Source: Pseudoflavitalea sp. G-6-1-2
GTDB lineage: Bacteria; Bacteroidota; Bacteroidia; Chitinophagales; Chitinophagaceae
Length of the DNA stretch: 64,000 nt
Reading direction: 5' to 3'
NCBI RefSeq assembly: GCF_012927185.1
Contig: NZ_JABBGB010000003.1
Location: 186,001 to 250,000 of the forward strand
Shown here in pieces: positions 16,701 to 23,610 of the stretch. A model generated the notes under the pieces. It made no database searches. It was not told where the DNA came from and saw only the letters and a list, made by a program, of their open reading frames with translations. Position numbers and translations under genes: made by a program. Each line of letters opens with the position of its first letter. Position 1 is the stretch's first letter.

Positions 16701-19182
16701 CCGTACAGCTTCAGTTGACCTGAAACTAACATCAGAACATCTTCCCAACGTATACGTAACGGCCACGCTGATAAAACCGCACGATGTAAGTGATATGCCG
16801 CTCACAGTGGCACATGGCTTCCAGAGCATCCGTGTGGAAGAAGACAGCCGCAAGATCCCTGTGAAGATCGAAGCGCCTCAATCCGTTCGTTCGCGCACGC
16901 ACCAGAAGATTACGGTGAAAGCTGCACCCGGTAGCTTCGTAACACTCTCTGCTGTTGATAATGGTGTATTGCAGGTAAGCGATTTCAAAACGCCTGATCC
17001 ATACAATTACTTCTATGCACAACGTGCGCTGGAAGTAAATGCATTCGATATGTATCCATTGCTGCTTCCTGAGCTTCGTGCAAGACTCAGCAGCACTGGT
17101 GGTGACGGTGCACTCGACATGGCAAAACGCACCAACCCCATGCCGGCCAAACGCGTGAAGATCGTTTCTTACTGGAGCGGTATTCTGCAGGCCAATGGAA
17201 GTGGAGAAGCCACCTTCGAATTCGATCTGCCACAGTTCAGCGGAGAAGTTCGCCTGATGGCAGTAGCCTATAAAAATGAAAGCTTCGGCAGCGGAGAAAC
17301 AAATATGAAAGTGGCCGATCCGATTGTGCTGAGCACAGCACTGCCACGTTTCTTATCTCCACGCGATACCGTGAATGTTCCGGTGATCATCACCAACACA
17401 ACCGCTAAATCAACTTCAGCCACTGCAACACTCAGCGTAAGCGGACCATTGCAGGTGGTGGGAGAGAAAACGCAGACTGTTTCACTCGGTGCCAACAGCG
17501 AGAACAAAGCGCTGTTCCAGGTGGTGGCTGCTCCTTCAGTGAACGTAGGTAAAGTGAAAGTAGATGTATCAGGCCTGGGAGAGAAATTCTCCGACGAAAC
17601 AGAGATCAGTGTACGTCCGGCTTCACCATTGCAGTTTGTAACAGGAAGCGGTTCCATCCAGAACGCAGGCGTGCAGCGCATCAATATTCCGCTGAACGAT
17701 TTCATGCCCGGAAGCACCGACTACCAGCTGGTGATCAATCGCTCACCGGCGCTGGATCTCGGCAAACAGTTCCGCTACCTGATCCAATACCCTTACGGAT
17801 GTACCGAGCAAACGATCTCTGCTGCCTTCCCGCAACTTTACTACAGCGATCTCGCTGAGCAGATGCAAAAGAAGAACAGCATTCAGAGCTCCAATGCCAA
17901 CTACAACGTACTCGAAGCGCTCCGCAAGATCAAGCTTCGTCAGCTCTACTCCGGTGCAGTAACACTGTGGGATGGAGAAGGAACCGAAAACTGGTGGACG
18001 AGCGTATATGCCGCGCACTTCCTCATCGAAGCACAGAAAGCCGGATTTGAAGTGAACAAGAACACCCTCAATGGCGTACTCGCATTCATCAACAACAAAC
18101 TGAAGAACCGCGAAACCATCGAGTACTACTATAATCAGAAAGAGAAGAAGAAGATCGCTCCGAAAGAAGTGGCTTACACGCTCTATGTGCTGGCCCTCGC
18201 CGGTAAAGCAAACGTTCCGGTGATGAACTATTACAAAGCCAATCCGCAACTGCTGAGTCTCGACTCCAAATACCTGCTCAGTGTGGCTTACGGCCTCGCA
18301 GGTGATAAGGCAAGATTCAAGGAAGTGCTCCCGGGATCATTCTCCGGAGAAGTATCGGTAGCACAAACGGGTGGCAGCTTCTACTCCGATATCCGCGACG
18401 AAGCCATTGCACTGAGTGCATTGATCGATGCAGATCCCGGCAATCAGCAGATCGGAACCATGGCAGGGCATGTAGCCAGCCTGATGAAGCAACGCAGCTG
18501 GTACAGCACACAGGAGTGCGCATTCAGTTTCATCGCATTGGGCAAGATGGCCAAAGCAGCCAACAAAGCCACAGTGGTAGCAGAAGTGAAAGTGAACGGA
18601 AAAACAGTAGGCAAAACTAACGAGAACGGAGCCATCAAACTCACCGCTGCACAACTTACCGGAACCAATGTTGAGATTGTAACAAAAGGTGAAGGAAGAT
18701 TGTATTACTTCTGGCAGAGCGAAGGTATCAGTGTAAGCGGAAGCTATAAAGAAGAAGACAATTTCATCCGCGTTCGCCGCAGCTTCTTCGACAGATATGG
18801 CCGTGCGATAACAGGCAATACTTTCAAACAGAACGATCTGGTGGTGGTGAAGATCACACTCGATAAATCGTACGCAGGCAGTATCGAAAACATTGCCGTG
18901 TCCGATCTGCTTCCTGCAGGTTTCGAGATCGAGAACCCACGCACCAAAGAGATCCCCGGAATGGATTGGATCAAAGATGCCTCTACGCCAACATCATTGG
19001 ATGTGCGGGACGACAGGATCAATCTTTTTGTGGATCTTTACAGCAGCAGACAAACCTATTATTATGCAGTACGTGCCGTATCACCGGGCGTATTCCAGAT
19101 GGGACCTGTAAGTGCAGATGCTATGTATAATGGAGAGTTCCATTCTTATAACGGCGCTGGCACAATCAGGATCGTGCAATAA
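13783..19182 (+). CDS. Bacterial alpha-2-macroglobulin lipoprotein
   Basis: A very large (1799-residue) protease-trapping protein. The ATG at 13783 gives a lipoprotein signal ending in TLLAAC, better than the upstream TTG at 13759. The body contains repeated macroglobulin (MG) beta domains, the bait/ANA-like region, and the thioester motif GCTEQ with C1340, which in the family forms a covalent bond with attacking proteases; the terpenoid-toroid-like domain follows and a C-terminal receptor-like domain closes the protein. It should be anchored to a membrane and act in the periplasm. It is divergent from pbpC, as expected for A2M/PBP1C pairs. The ECF sigma gene begins 9 bp after its stop, so readthrough coexpression is likely. 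Length is in the normal range for the family. Confidence 0.93.
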   Translation: MRNLLSAVTTLLLVTLLAACNRSIVNLDYTNAKDEVQPLGNLVFRFDKSLVPDSLLNRWDSTEYISFSPKIPGRFRWESPDQLVFSPSQPLPPATSFNASLQSDLLQFSKFGKIGKSDVKFATPSLKLDNTNVTWVLADERSTNAVPQVDLYFNYPVNPNTIKDKLKLTLGGQPVNFNIITLSSDSKVSLKLQGVKMEDKDLEVSATIDKGLVPEGGTNGTAAAIENKLFVPSPFNLTINDVSAEHDGAGGIVYVRTSQQVQLANISTYIKFNPAVKFTVAQTDDGFSISSDQFDADKSYELTLTKGMRGRIGGTLREEFNGNVAFGELEPSIGFANKKGMYLSLKGAQNIEVKITNVPKVKVIISKIYESNILVAQRYGYSPKTSSGYSDDEYYYSDYTNDLTLGDIIYEKEIETRSLPKYGNSRLFNMNIEDRLPELKGIYHIMIRSETDYWVRDSRLISKSDLGLIAKEGAGKILVFANSIQTAQALNGVNVVAYGNNNQVLGTGATNAEGVAEIALTRKEFAGFKPAMIIAKTAEDFNFLPFNSTSVNTSRFEVGGKRSNSTGLDAFIYPERDIYRPGEKVNFSVIIRDKLWKSPGELPVKLKFLMPNGKEMKSFRKSLNAQGSLEGDIDIATSAITGNYVLEVYTSNDVLLGSKTFNIEEFVPDRIKVSTKLDKPTLAPGETGTLEINAVNFFGPPAANRKYESEIQVKSVYYNPKKYPRYNFSLENIGVSLDKAVKDGTTDANGNASVSYSVPSEFANAGQLQATFYSTVFDETGRPVSRATTANIFTQNQFFGIGGDGYWYYPLNQSVKFPLIALDKNENVLSGAKANVTVIKREYRTVLTKDGSYFRYQSQRDDKIMIQQQVSVTGEQTSFSYVPRSPGTYELRVGIPGATAYVSKEFYSYGYWGGDNTSFEVDQEGNIDIALDKTSYKSGESAKVLFKTPFSGRMLVTMETDHVVSHQYVNVENRTASVDLKLTSEHLPNVYVTATLIKPHDVSDMPLTVAHGFQSIRVEEDSRKIPVKIEAPQSVRSRTHQKITVKAAPGSFVTLSAVDNGVLQVSDFKTPDPYNYFYAQRALEVNAFDMYPLLLPELRARLSSTGGDGALDMAKRTNPMPAKRVKIVSYWSGILQANGSGEATFEFDLPQFSGEVRLMAVAYKNESFGSGETNMKVADPIVLSTALPRFLSPRDTVNVPVIITNTTAKSTSATATLSVSGPLQVVGEKTQTVSLGANSENKALFQVVAAPSVNVGKVKVDVSGLGEKFSDETEISVRPASPLQFVTGSGSIQNAGVQRINIPLNDFMPGSTDYQLVINRSPALDLGKQFRYLIQYPYGCTEQTISAAFPQLYYSDLAEQMQKKNSIQSSNANYNVLEALRKIKLRQLYSGAVTLWDGEGTENWWTSVYAAHFLIEAQKAGFEVNKNTLNGVLAFINNKLKNRETIEYYYNQKEKKKIAPKEVAYTLYVLALAGKANVPVMNYYKANPQLLSLDSKYLLSVAYGLAGDKARFKEVLPGSFSGEVSVAQTGGSFYSDIRDEAIALSALIDADPGNQQIGTMAGHVASLMKQRSWYSTQECAFSFIALGKMAKAANKATVVAEVKVNGKTVGKTNENGAIKLTAAQLTGTNVEIVTKGEGRLYYFWQSEGISVSGSYKEEDNFIRVRRSFFDRYGRAITGNTFKQNDLVVVKITLDKSYAGSIENIAVSDLLPAGFEIENPRTKEIPGMDWIKDASTPTSLDVRDDRINLFVDLYSSRQTYYYAVRAVSPGVFQMGPVSADAMYNGEFHSYNGAGTIRIVQ

Positions 19183-19191
19183 GCAAGATCG

Positions 19192-20028
19192 ATGGATAAT
19201 CTCAGACCGTTATTAACCACTTACGCGTACAATATCACAGGCAGCCTGGAAGATTCGAAAGACATCGTCCAGGATGCCTTTCTCAAATTCATGCAGATTG
19301 ACACGGAGCGCATAGAGAACAAGAAAGCGTATCTCGTGCGCACCGTGATCAACCTCGCAATAAATCAGAAGAACCGCCAGCAGAAGCTGGTGGATTCCTA
19401 CCCCGGACACTGGCTTCCGGAGCCGGTTGCAACAGAGTCGGCAGATACCATCCTCAACAGAAAAGAGGTACTCAGTTACTCGCTGATGGTACTGCTCGAA
19501 AAGCTCAATCCCAAAGAGCGTGCAGTATTCATTCTCAAAGAAGCATTCGATTACGATCACGAAGAAATAGCAGAAGTGCTGGAGCTCTCCATCGAGAACA
19601 GCAGAAAACTGCTCAGCCGTGCCAAATCGAAATTGCACGAACCCACCCCTGAAGTGGAAAAAGCTGTGCCTGCAAACTTCCTCTCAAAATACCTCGATGT
19701 GATCCGGAACGGAGATACTTCCAGGCTGGAGCAATTGCTTCACGACGATATCTTCGTGATCTCCGACGGTGGAGGCAAAGCCGTTGCCTTCCGCAAGATG
19801 GTTTCCGGCATCTCCCGTGTATTCAGGCTGATGTCTGGCCTTATGCAGAAGTACTATATCGGCAAAAGGATCGAACTGGGCGTTGTTAATCATCAACCTG
19901 CACTCTTCGTGTACGAAAATGAAAAACTGGCTACTGTTCAGGTGATTATCATCGAAGATGGCAAGGTTGCGAAGCTCTATTTCATGCGTAATCCCGACAA
20001 ACTGAAAAATCTGAAAGAAAATTCCTGA
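19192..20028 (+). CDS. ECF sigma factor with fused SnoaL-like domain (ECF41/SigJ type)
   Basis: A 278-residue RNA polymerase sigma factor. Region 2 is visible in LRPLLTTYAYNITGSLEDSKDIVQDAFLKFM and region 4 in LEKLNPKERAVFILKEAFDYDHEEIAEVLELSIENSRKLLSRAKSKL; from about residue 160 there is a SnoaL/NTF2-like extension. This architecture defines the ECF41 group, in which the C-terminal domain replaces a separate anti-sigma factor and modulates activity. ECF41 genes are typically next to a carboxymuconolactone decarboxylase, oxidoreductase or epimerase gene that they control, and here an AhpD-like gene follows. The first ATG is only 9 bp after the A2M gene, so the sigma factor may be transcribed from the A2M promoter. 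Confidence 0.88.
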   Translation: MDNLRPLLTTYAYNITGSLEDSKDIVQDAFLKFMQIDTERIENKKAYLVRTVINLAINQKNRQQKLVDSYPGHWLPEPVATESADTILNRKEVLSYSLMVLLEKLNPKERAVFILKEAFDYDHEEIAEVLELSIENSRKLLSRAKSKLHEPTPEVEKAVPANFLSKYLDVIRNGDTSRLEQLLHDDIFVISDGGGKAVAFRKMVSGISRVFRLMSGLMQKYYIGKRIELGVVNHQPALFVYENEKLATVQVIIIEDGKVAKLYFMRNPDKLKNLKENS

Positions 20029-20032
20029 TAGT

Positions 20033-20039
20033 TGTCACG
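20033..20039 (+). promoter_or_regulatory. TGTCACG motif, possible ECF41 -35 element
   Basis: TGTCACG lies between the sigma gene and the AhpD-like gene, 50 bp before the latter's ATG. From memory, ECF41 sigma factors characterised in other phyla use a TGTCACA-like -35 element, so this is a candidate target site. The matching CGTC -10 element is not visible at the usual spacing, which keeps confidence low. Confidence 0.3.
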
Positions 20040-20049
20040 TTTCGGAATG

Positions 20050-20074
20050 CTTGTTTGTTATTATATCAAACAAG
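20050..20074 (+). repeat. Short inverted repeat upstream of the AhpD-like gene
   Basis: CTTGTTTG (20050-20057) and CAAACAAG (20067-20074) form a perfect 8-bp inverted repeat with a 9-bp AT-rich spacer, ending 14 bp before the ATG at 20089. It could be an operator or a leader hairpin. No factor can be assigned. Confidence 0.4.
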
Positions 20075-20088
20075 TAAATTTTCATACT

Positions 20089-20547
20089 ATGGAACGTATA
20101 GGATTCAACGAATTACCACAGGGATTATATCCGGCAATGAAAGGAATGCAGGATTTTGTAGATCATTCAGGACTTCCTCATTCAATTATCTCACTCATTA
20201 AATTGCGTGCGTCATATATCAATAGTTGTGCTTATTGCATCGATATGCACTACAAAGATGCCATTGCAGAAGGAGAGAATCCGCAGCGGTTGTATTCGCT
20301 TCCAGCATGGAGGGAAACTCCTTATTACACTCCTGAAGAGCAGGCTGTGCTTGCATTTACCGAAGAACTCACTTACCTGCGTGCAGATGTGAACGCAGAT
20401 CATATTCATGACGAACTGAAGAAGTTTTACAGCAAGGATGAAATTGCAAAACTTACCATGACGGTAATTGCAATCAATGGATGGAACAGGTTTGTTCGTT
20501 CATTCGGCCCAACTGTAGGCGGATACAAGCCTGGCGCACATAAGTAA
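20089..20547 (+). CDS. Carboxymuconolactone decarboxylase-family (AhpD-like) protein
   Basis: A 152-residue protein; the ATG at 20089 is preferred to the in-frame TTG at 20032 because conserved sequence begins at MERIGFNELPQGLYPAM. It contains the AhpD-type redox motif in SYINSCAYCIDMHYKDA (CxxC with a downstream histidine), so a peroxidase or disulfide reductase activity is likely. It follows the ECF41-like sigma gene, the standard partnership for that sigma group, and is the best candidate for its target. Between the two genes lie a TGTCACG motif and a perfect 8-bp inverted repeat. A strong terminator at 20567-20602 ends the unit. Confidence 0.88.
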   Translation: MERIGFNELPQGLYPAMKGMQDFVDHSGLPHSIISLIKLRASYINSCAYCIDMHYKDAIAEGENPQRLYSLPAWRETPYYTPEEQAVLAFTEELTYLRADVNADHIHDELKKFYSKDEIAKLTMTVIAINGWNRFVRSFGPTVGGYKPGAHK

Positions 20548-20566
20548 ATTAAGATACGCTGTAATT

Positions 20567-20602
20567 GGGGCTGTCCTGAAAGGGGCAGCCCCTATTTATT
20601 TT
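20567..20602 (+). terminator. Intrinsic terminator of the sigma/AhpD-like unit
   Basis: A 10-bp stem (20567-20576 with 20583-20592, one T-G wobble) rich in G+C, followed by TATTTATTTT. It lies 20 bp after the AhpD-like stop codon. Confidence 0.85.
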
Positions 20603-20659
20603 GCAGTGCTTCTGAGTAATTGTAACAAGCTTCTGTGTGATGATACTTTTGCCTCAACT

Positions 20660-22390
20660 TTATTTCATTACTCTGAATACCGGATACTGCATATGTCCCG
20701 GTTCGTAGTAGGGAGAGTTCTTGTAAATGAAATCTAGTTGAGCATATCCGTTCTTTGCAAAGGCGGAATCCGATGCACGTTTTTCTTCGAGCTTTGCTTT
20801 TAGTTCAGGATGTTCTTTCAGGTAAGCGGCTGCCTTATCTTCATACGCGTAGCTGCTGAAGCCTTCTTTCTGGGCCAGTATGGCATCGAAATAATTCCAT
20901 GCGAAGTAAGAATCGGGCGCCTGTGGTTCCAGGGTTTCAATGAGGAAACGATTGGCAATCTGATCGAGCGGAATATAGTAATCTCCTTTTCTGAAGGTTT
21001 TGGAGATTTTTTGTGTGCTCACTTTCACATCGCTGTTGATATGATGCGATTCGTAGGGGCGGGGAGAAGCGGTGTAGCTTTCGATGCGATAGGCGTCCAC
21101 TTCAACAGTGCTGTCTTTGGTGAGGCGGCGCATCTTCACATTGTTGTTCTTCAGCAGATCGATCACTTTCCACCATCCTTGAGGAATGATGTAAGCCACA
21201 GGTTTTTCCACTGAAGTCTTCACATTGTACTGATGGAAGTAAGGGATCTCTTTTACGTATGGTTTGCTGCGATCGTAAAACAGCCTGGGTTGTCCGGAGA
21301 TCTCACTGGGTTTTGTTCCTGATTCAAATCCTTTGTAAGTAACAGGAACGGATTCTTTTTTGTCGGCCTCCCATGCGATGGGGAAACTGTTTTGTGTGAT
21401 CACAGATTTTTTGGTCTGTTCGCGTACTGCGTGGATCTGCGCACTTTGTTTGGAGGTAAAATCGATAAAACATTGCATGAGTGCATAAGTAGCGTCAACA
21501 CGTTGAGGATACGATTTCAGCATATGTGTTTCAGGAACGAATGCGAATGTATGGAAGAGAGAGGCGTAGCCGCTGCTGTAGCGTGGGCCATCAAAGTAGG
21601 CTGCGAGCCCTTCTTCAGGTGTTTTTCCGTTGAAGTCAACATACGGAACGAGGTCGTAGCCTTTATCTTTCATCTGTTTGTACAATGCAGGCTCGAAAGT
21701 TTTGTTGAGGTATTCTCCCATCACGCCGCCGAGTTTGTTGTGCTGGCTGGTGAGAAGCGTCATGATGAACTGGTAGTCGGCTCCGTTGCTTACGTGGTTG
21801 TCTACAAACACATCGGGATCGAGCATTTGAAATATGGCAGCGAAGGAGCGTGCTTCTTTGGAATCGTTCTTGATGAAATCGCGATTGAGATCGAGGTTTT
21901 GTGAGTTGCCGCGTGAGCCGAATTCGTCGGGGCCATCCTGATCGATTCGATAGTAGGGGCTGCGGTTGAGGCATCCGCCGATATTGTACACGGGTATGAT
22001 GGCGAGAACGATATTGTCGGGAAGCTGGTGCTTGCCGGTAAGGAAGTCGCGTACGAGCATCATAGTGGCATCGATGCCGTCGGGTTCGCCGGGATGGATG
22101 CCGTTATTGATGAAGATGATGCGTTTGTTCTTTTTGCGGGCGCTGGCGATATCGGTGTCTTTGTCTTTGGAAACGATGATGAGGTGCAAGGGAAATCCGG
22201 CATCAGTGGGGCCCATGGTGAGCATTTTCACTTCAGCGAATTGTTTGTCGAGGGCTTGCCACCAGGCGACGATTTCGTGGTAGGTGGGCGTTTCCTTGCC
22301 TTTGGTTTGCTCGTAGCGGGTGGTGATTGTCTGGCTCATGGTGAATATGGGAATTACACATGAAAGAATCAATACAACAGTTTTGCGCAT
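20660..22390 (-). CDS. Secreted M14-family metallocarboxypeptidase
   Basis: A 576-residue exported protein (signal MRKTVVLILSCVIPIFTMSQ). The zinc-binding HxxE of the M14 family is in NNGIHPGEPDGIDATMM, a later histidine in DVFVDNHVSNGADY fits the third ligand, and substrate-binding arginine/asparagine residues are in the NLDLNRDFIK motif. It is therefore a predicted periplasmic or extracellular zinc carboxypeptidase, perhaps acting on peptides or peptidoglycan stems. The C-terminal 250 residues form an accessory domain I do not recognise. No coupled gene: convergent with the AhpD-like gene and followed upstream by a 370-bp gap before rpsT. It is only distantly similar to the second M14 protein at 33083-35662. 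Confidence 0.85.
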   Translation of the reverse strand: MRKTVVLILSCVIPIFTMSQTITTRYEQTKGKETPTYHEIVAWWQALDKQFAEVKMLTMGPTDAGFPLHLIIVSKDKDTDIASARKKNKRIIFINNGIHPGEPDGIDATMMLVRDFLTGKHQLPDNIVLAIIPVYNIGGCLNRSPYYRIDQDGPDEFGSRGNSQNLDLNRDFIKNDSKEARSFAAIFQMLDPDVFVDNHVSNGADYQFIMTLLTSQHNKLGGVMGEYLNKTFEPALYKQMKDKGYDLVPYVDFNGKTPEEGLAAYFDGPRYSSGYASLFHTFAFVPETHMLKSYPQRVDATYALMQCFIDFTSKQSAQIHAVREQTKKSVITQNSFPIAWEADKKESVPVTYKGFESGTKPSEISGQPRLFYDRSKPYVKEIPYFHQYNVKTSVEKPVAYIIPQGWWKVIDLLKNNNVKMRRLTKDSTVEVDAYRIESYTASPRPYESHHINSDVKVSTQKISKTFRKGDYYIPLDQIANRFLIETLEPQAPDSYFAWNYFDAILAQKEGFSSYAYEDKAAAYLKEHPELKAKLEEKRASDSAFAKNGYAQLDFIYKNSPYYEPGHMQYPVFRVMK

Positions 22391-22541
22391 AGTTAGCTTG
22401 GTTGGTAGGGTAAATGTAGGAAAGCGGAGATTTTTAGGGTGAAGAATTTACATAAATAGTGTACCGCTAATAGAAACGGTAAAATCATATTAAATAAATC
22501 TTCTGAAAGCGAAACTGTTTGGGGCAAACTGGCTGAAGATT

Positions 22542-22568
22542 CAGTATGTTCAATTTTGGAACATACTG
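22542..22568. repeat. 10-bp perfect inverted repeat
   Basis: CAGTATGTTC (22542-22551) and GAACATACTG (22559-22568) with a 7-nt spacer. It could be an operator or part of a decayed gene. It shares the TGTTC/GAACA core with a second hairpin 63 bp further on (22631-22655). Confidence 0.5.
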
Positions 22569-22630
22569 CCGTAGGTGGTAAGATTTATGAAGTGAGGTAT
22601 TACAATTTAGCCGCAATACTGCGGATGTTT

Positions 22631-22655
22631 AACTGTTCGGGAAATCCGAACAGTT
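22631..22655. repeat. 10-bp perfect inverted repeat
   Basis: AACTGTTCGG (22631-22640) and CCGAACAGTT (22646-22655) with a 5-nt spacer GAAAT. There is no T tract, so a terminator is unlikely. It shares TGTTC/GAACA with the hairpin at 22542-22568. Confidence 0.5.
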
Positions 22656-22703
22656 GGAAGAAAGGTAAAAAGGAAGGCTTAGCTATTTCGGAAAGCTACA
22701 GAA

Positions 22704-22734
22704 AACAAAAAAAGTCCCGCCTTTTCAGGGGGAC
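22704..22734 (-). terminator. Intrinsic terminator of rpsT
   Basis: On the minus strand a GTCCCCC...GGCGGGAC hairpin (5 contiguous pairs plus further pairs across a mismatch, loop TGAAAA) is followed by TTTTTTTG. It lies 26 bp after the rpsT stop codon. Confidence 0.8.
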
Positions 22735-22760
22735 TAATATATTGTAAATAAGTTAATCGC

Positions 22761-23024
22761 TTACTTAGCTGCAGCCAGTGCGTTCACCTTCTTAGCCAGC
22801 TTGCTCTTCAGATTAGCTGCTTTGTTACGGTGAATAACACCTCTTTTAGCGAGCTTGTCGATCATTGATGCCACTTCAGGCATTTGTTCGCCAGCTTCTT
22901 TACCAGTTTTAATTGCCTTCAGATCGCGGATAGCATTGCGGGTAGTCTTTCCGTAATATTTATTTCTTTCGCGACGCTTTGCGGCCTGACGCACATCTTT
23001 TTTGGTAGCCTTATGATTTGCCAT
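22761..23024 (-). CDS. rpsT: 30S ribosomal protein S20
   Basis: An 87-residue, strongly basic protein of the small ribosomal subunit, a primary binder of 16S rRNA. It opens with MANHKATKKDVRQAAKRRERN and ends in an alanine-rich KKVNALAAAK tail, both typical of S20, and its length is normal. It is monocistronic: a consensus Bacteroidota promoter sits just upstream (23047-23078) and an intrinsic terminator just downstream (22704-22734). The deduced leader is only about 16 nt, leaving little room for the autoregulatory structure used in E. coli. Confidence 0.97.
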   Translation of the reverse strand: MANHKATKKDVRQAAKRRERNKYYGKTTRNAIRDLKAIKTGKEAGEQMPEVASMIDKLAKRGVIHRNKAANLKSKLAKKVNALAAAK

Positions 23025-23046
23025 TTCGTTTCTAAAATTAGGACGG

Positions 23047-23078
23047 CAAAGGTAAGAGTGAGTGGAGATATCTCCAAA
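23047..23078 (-). promoter_or_regulatory. rpsT promoter
   Basis: On the minus strand TTTG (23075-23078) is followed after 20 nt by TACCTTTG (23047-23054), an ideal match to the Bacteroidota primary sigma consensus. Transcription should begin near 23040. Confidence 0.8.
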
Positions 23079-23085
23079 TAGTTTT

Positions 23086-23540
23086 CGAAAAAAGTTCCGG
23101 CCGCCGTGAGGTGCTGACCTGAATATCCTTTCTTAAACTTCACGCCCTGAGTACTTTACCAGAGTGAAATAAGGCTGCAAATGTAAGGAATGTTTTTGGA
23201 GGAATATTCAAAAAATCCAATCCGGGCTGCTCCGGAGCCACTACAGGGCTTCTTTCCCTCTGAACTCAATTCCCCCGCATCCCTGCAAACACCCCCCGGA
23301 TCGGCCACTCCTCAATGGCTCCCGATTCTTTTTCAAAAGTCCATTTCATCTTCCCGATCCGGGCTATTGCACAATCCGCGGCCCCATAAACCCTCTCCAA
23401 AACCTTCCAGCCCCATTTTTGTTAATATTCCATGGCTCAATTCTCCACACCGGAATCTGCTGAAATGTCACCCCAGCGGCCCTTTCAGCCCCCGGCCTGA
23501 TTATTGCCACATACTTTAATGCAAAAAATAACCTCATCCC
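23086..23540. other. C-rich gene-free stretch between rpsT and sucA
   Basis: About 455 bp without a credible gene on either strand. The plus strand is strikingly C-rich and T-rich, with many CCC and CCCC runs and few G runs (for example 23265-23300 and 23380-23510), so the minus strand is purine-rich. I recognise no tRNA, tmRNA, RNase P, SRP or 6S signature. A promoter-like pair on the minus strand (23178-23212) points back toward rpsT. Confidence 0.4.
23178..23212 (-). promoter_or_regulatory. Second promoter-like site upstream of rpsT
   Basis: On the minus strand TTTG (23209-23212) and TACATTTG (23178-23185) are separated by 23 nt, at the long edge of the accepted spacing. It would give rpsT a longer leader of about 150 nt or drive an unannotated RNA. 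Confidence 0.35.
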
Positions 23541-23563
23541 CTGTTAATCAGACCAATCGTGGT

Positions 23564-23571
23564 TATATTTG
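23564..23571 (+). promoter_or_regulatory. Putative -7 box of sucA
   Basis: TATATTTG matches TAnnTTTG and would place transcription start near 23578, about 33 nt before the sucA ATG. No TTTG is seen at 17-23 nt upstream. Confidence 0.5.
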
Positions 23572-23610
23572 TAGCCCGAATTTTAAACATTTAGATTCAA
23601 CCGCTTCTTC

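Larger units (their letters stand above)
22460..22747 (+). pseudogene. Possible remnant of a small gene
   Basis: A frame stays open for about 95 codons after a TAG at 22457 but contains no early ATG; the best alternative start is a TTG at 22556. The translated part GKLAEDSVCSILEHTAVGGK and the basic stretch that follows read like protein, yet the end overlaps the rpsT terminator, and nothing in it is recognised. The gap 22391-22703 otherwise holds two perfect hairpins (22542-22568 and 22631-22655). A decayed gene fragment is a guess; chance is quite possible. Confidence 0.2.
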
